The notes under the pieces: generated by a model
What the model saw: only the letters and a program-made list of their open reading frames with translations
Databases searched by the model: none
What the model was told of the DNA's origin: nothing
In this document: piece after piece, positions 62,705-64,000 of the stretch
How the letters are laid out: each line of letters begins with the position of its first letter
Numbering within the stretch: position 1 is the stretch's first letter
Position numbers and translations under genes: made by a program
Assembly (NCBI GenBank): GCA_013397075.1
Contig: VWZS01002022.1
Coordinates: 558,001 to 622,000 of the forward strand
DNA: 64,000 nucleotides
Source of the DNA: Rhabdornis inornatus
Taxonomy: Eukaryota; Chordata; Aves; Passeriformes; Rhabdornithidae
Direction: 5' to 3'

Positions 62705-64000
62705 GGGACCTGCCAAGCCTGTGACCCCTCCCCAGCACCAGGTGTGCCCCACCCCATCTTTCTGTGCTGTCCTCCCGGCTTTTCTGTGGGCAGGAGGGGG
62801 CTCTGCAGCTCACCTGCCCACGCATGTGCTCCAACAAAAGCCTTTTTCCCTCCCTGCTTACCCACCGAAGCCGCCTGGCCCGGATATTTAGGCAATACAA
62901 GAGAAAAAAAGGCGCAGGGACAGACACTGTGAGTGTTCCCAGGCAAAGCCTTTCTCAGCCGCCGGGAAGAGCAGAATGAAAGAACAGGAGCAGAGCGAGG
63001 CAGGGAAGCCAGGCCACGTCCTTTTCTTCCCTTTGGCTTTAAAAAAGCTCCAGACTGGAAAGGGGGAGGGAGGGATGGAGCTGAAAATATGATTTTTCCC
63101 CTCTGAGCGGCAGTGGCCGGGGAGGCGAGCCGGCCCCCGGGACCATGCGGCAAAGCTGCGCTCGGCGAGTGCCACCGCCGAAAGGTCAGACACGGCTGGC
63201 AGGGGGGACAGAGGGGACAGAGCCCGCAGCCACATGTGTCCGAGCAGAAGAGACACGGCCTGGCTTTGCAGAGCGGGAGCAAAGTTCCTCGCAGGGCTGC
63301 GGGGGGCACAGGCAGAAGGTGCCAGGGTCCCCAGGATGTGCCCCGGAGCCGGGCACAGCGGGGCTGCTCTCCTCCCACTGCAATGAGCAGCCTCCAATCA
63401 CCCGAACGGCACCGCTGCCTCTTGGGGTGATTGGTGACAGCTCGGCCGGATCCCAGCCTCCAGCTCCAGTCTGGCTGGACGAGGGAATCTGGGGATGCTC
63501 AGCACAAGTCTGGGCTGCAGAGAGGGAAGGCATCGGGCTTCTGCCTCCAGCTTGGGAAAGGGGGAAGGGGTCGGACTCAGGATGTGCGTCCTCCTCCAAG
63601 CCAGGACTGAGATGTTTCCATTTCTGGCTCACCCCAGCTCCTGCTGCCCTTCCTCCAGCACCTCCCTGCCCTGAACCCATGAGCCGAGTCAGGGGCAGGA
63701 GAAGGTCTGAATTCCCCAAACTGCTCAAGCTCACCCTTCACCCTTCCTTGGCCACCCCTGGCACAGAAGTTCATCTCCCTGGGGAAGCTGAGATCTAGAT
63801 AAGGTGGGAGAGGGACAAGGGACAATCCACACCCTTTCATTCTGGATTCAGATCTTAAAACTCATTTCACGACATGAGCCCCCAGGAAGATACTGCCCAA
63901 GACCAAAGGTATTTAACCAAATCTGCCTGGGGAACGCAGATGGGAGAAGTGGTTTCACCCCATGCAATCACCTGTCCCTGAGTTTTTTTCCCTGGATTTT

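Larger units (their letters stand above)
58441..64000. other. Region upstream of SRRM4
   Basis: No gene is recognised. An AT-rich conserved-looking block lies at about 60060-60320, a GGA repeat at 61711-61730, a 32-bp tandem duplication at 62641-62704, and mild CpG enrichment at about 59160-59470 and 63100-63370. One undetermined base is at 58676. Confidence 0.55.

Overview
This 64 kb window is vertebrate nuclear DNA and most likely avian. The genes are split by GT-AG introns, coding density is low, and there are CpG-rich promoters. I found no SINE or LTR-type interspersed repeats, and only one 17-base string that recalls a CR1 LINE. The introns are compact: the neural splicing gene here spans about 41 kb from ATG to stop, far less than its mammalian ortholog as I recall it. 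No bacterial-type operons, CRISPR arrays or viral genes were seen.

Two protein-coding genes account for all recognisable coding sequence, both on the minus strand and in the order known from vertebrates (SRRM4 upstream of HSPB8). SRRM4 (nSR100, the neural microexon splicing activator) runs from its ATG at 58085 to its stop at 17366. I rebuilt 13 coding exons; every splice junction keeps frame and the exons total 1800 nt (599 aa). HSPB8 (HSP22, a small heat-shock chaperone) runs from its ATG at 8956 to its stop at 6453 in three exons (603 nt, 200 aa).

Layout from left to right: 1-5860 is gene-free sequence beyond the 3' end of HSPB8. 5860-9470 is HSPB8 (polyA signal, exons 3, 2 and 1, CpG-rich first exon, candidate TATA box). 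9470-11745 is a short intergenic stretch with a CpG-rich patch. 11745-17365 is a long SRRM4 3' UTR with AU-rich elements, an internal CpG-rich patch and two candidate polyA signals. 17366-39109 holds SRRM4 exons 13 to 2. 39110-57954 is the large first intron. 57955-58440 is exon 1 and the CpG-island promoter. 58440-64000 is upstream sequence with no gene I can support.

The best hunt results are these. There is a candidate 16-nt poison microexon with strong splice signals in SRRM4 intron 8, followed by a U-rich tract full of decoy 3' splice sites. A GC-AG intron interrupts the SRRM4 eMIC region. Nearly all internal SRRM4 exons are symmetric phase 2-2 with junctions at AG|N Ser/Arg codons. HSPB8 carries an I-P-V motif in a C-terminal tail that lacks one in mammals. 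A 24-bp intronic stem-loop lies near 28640. All functional statements rest on family knowledge and on reading the sequence by eye; no alignment or expression data were available.
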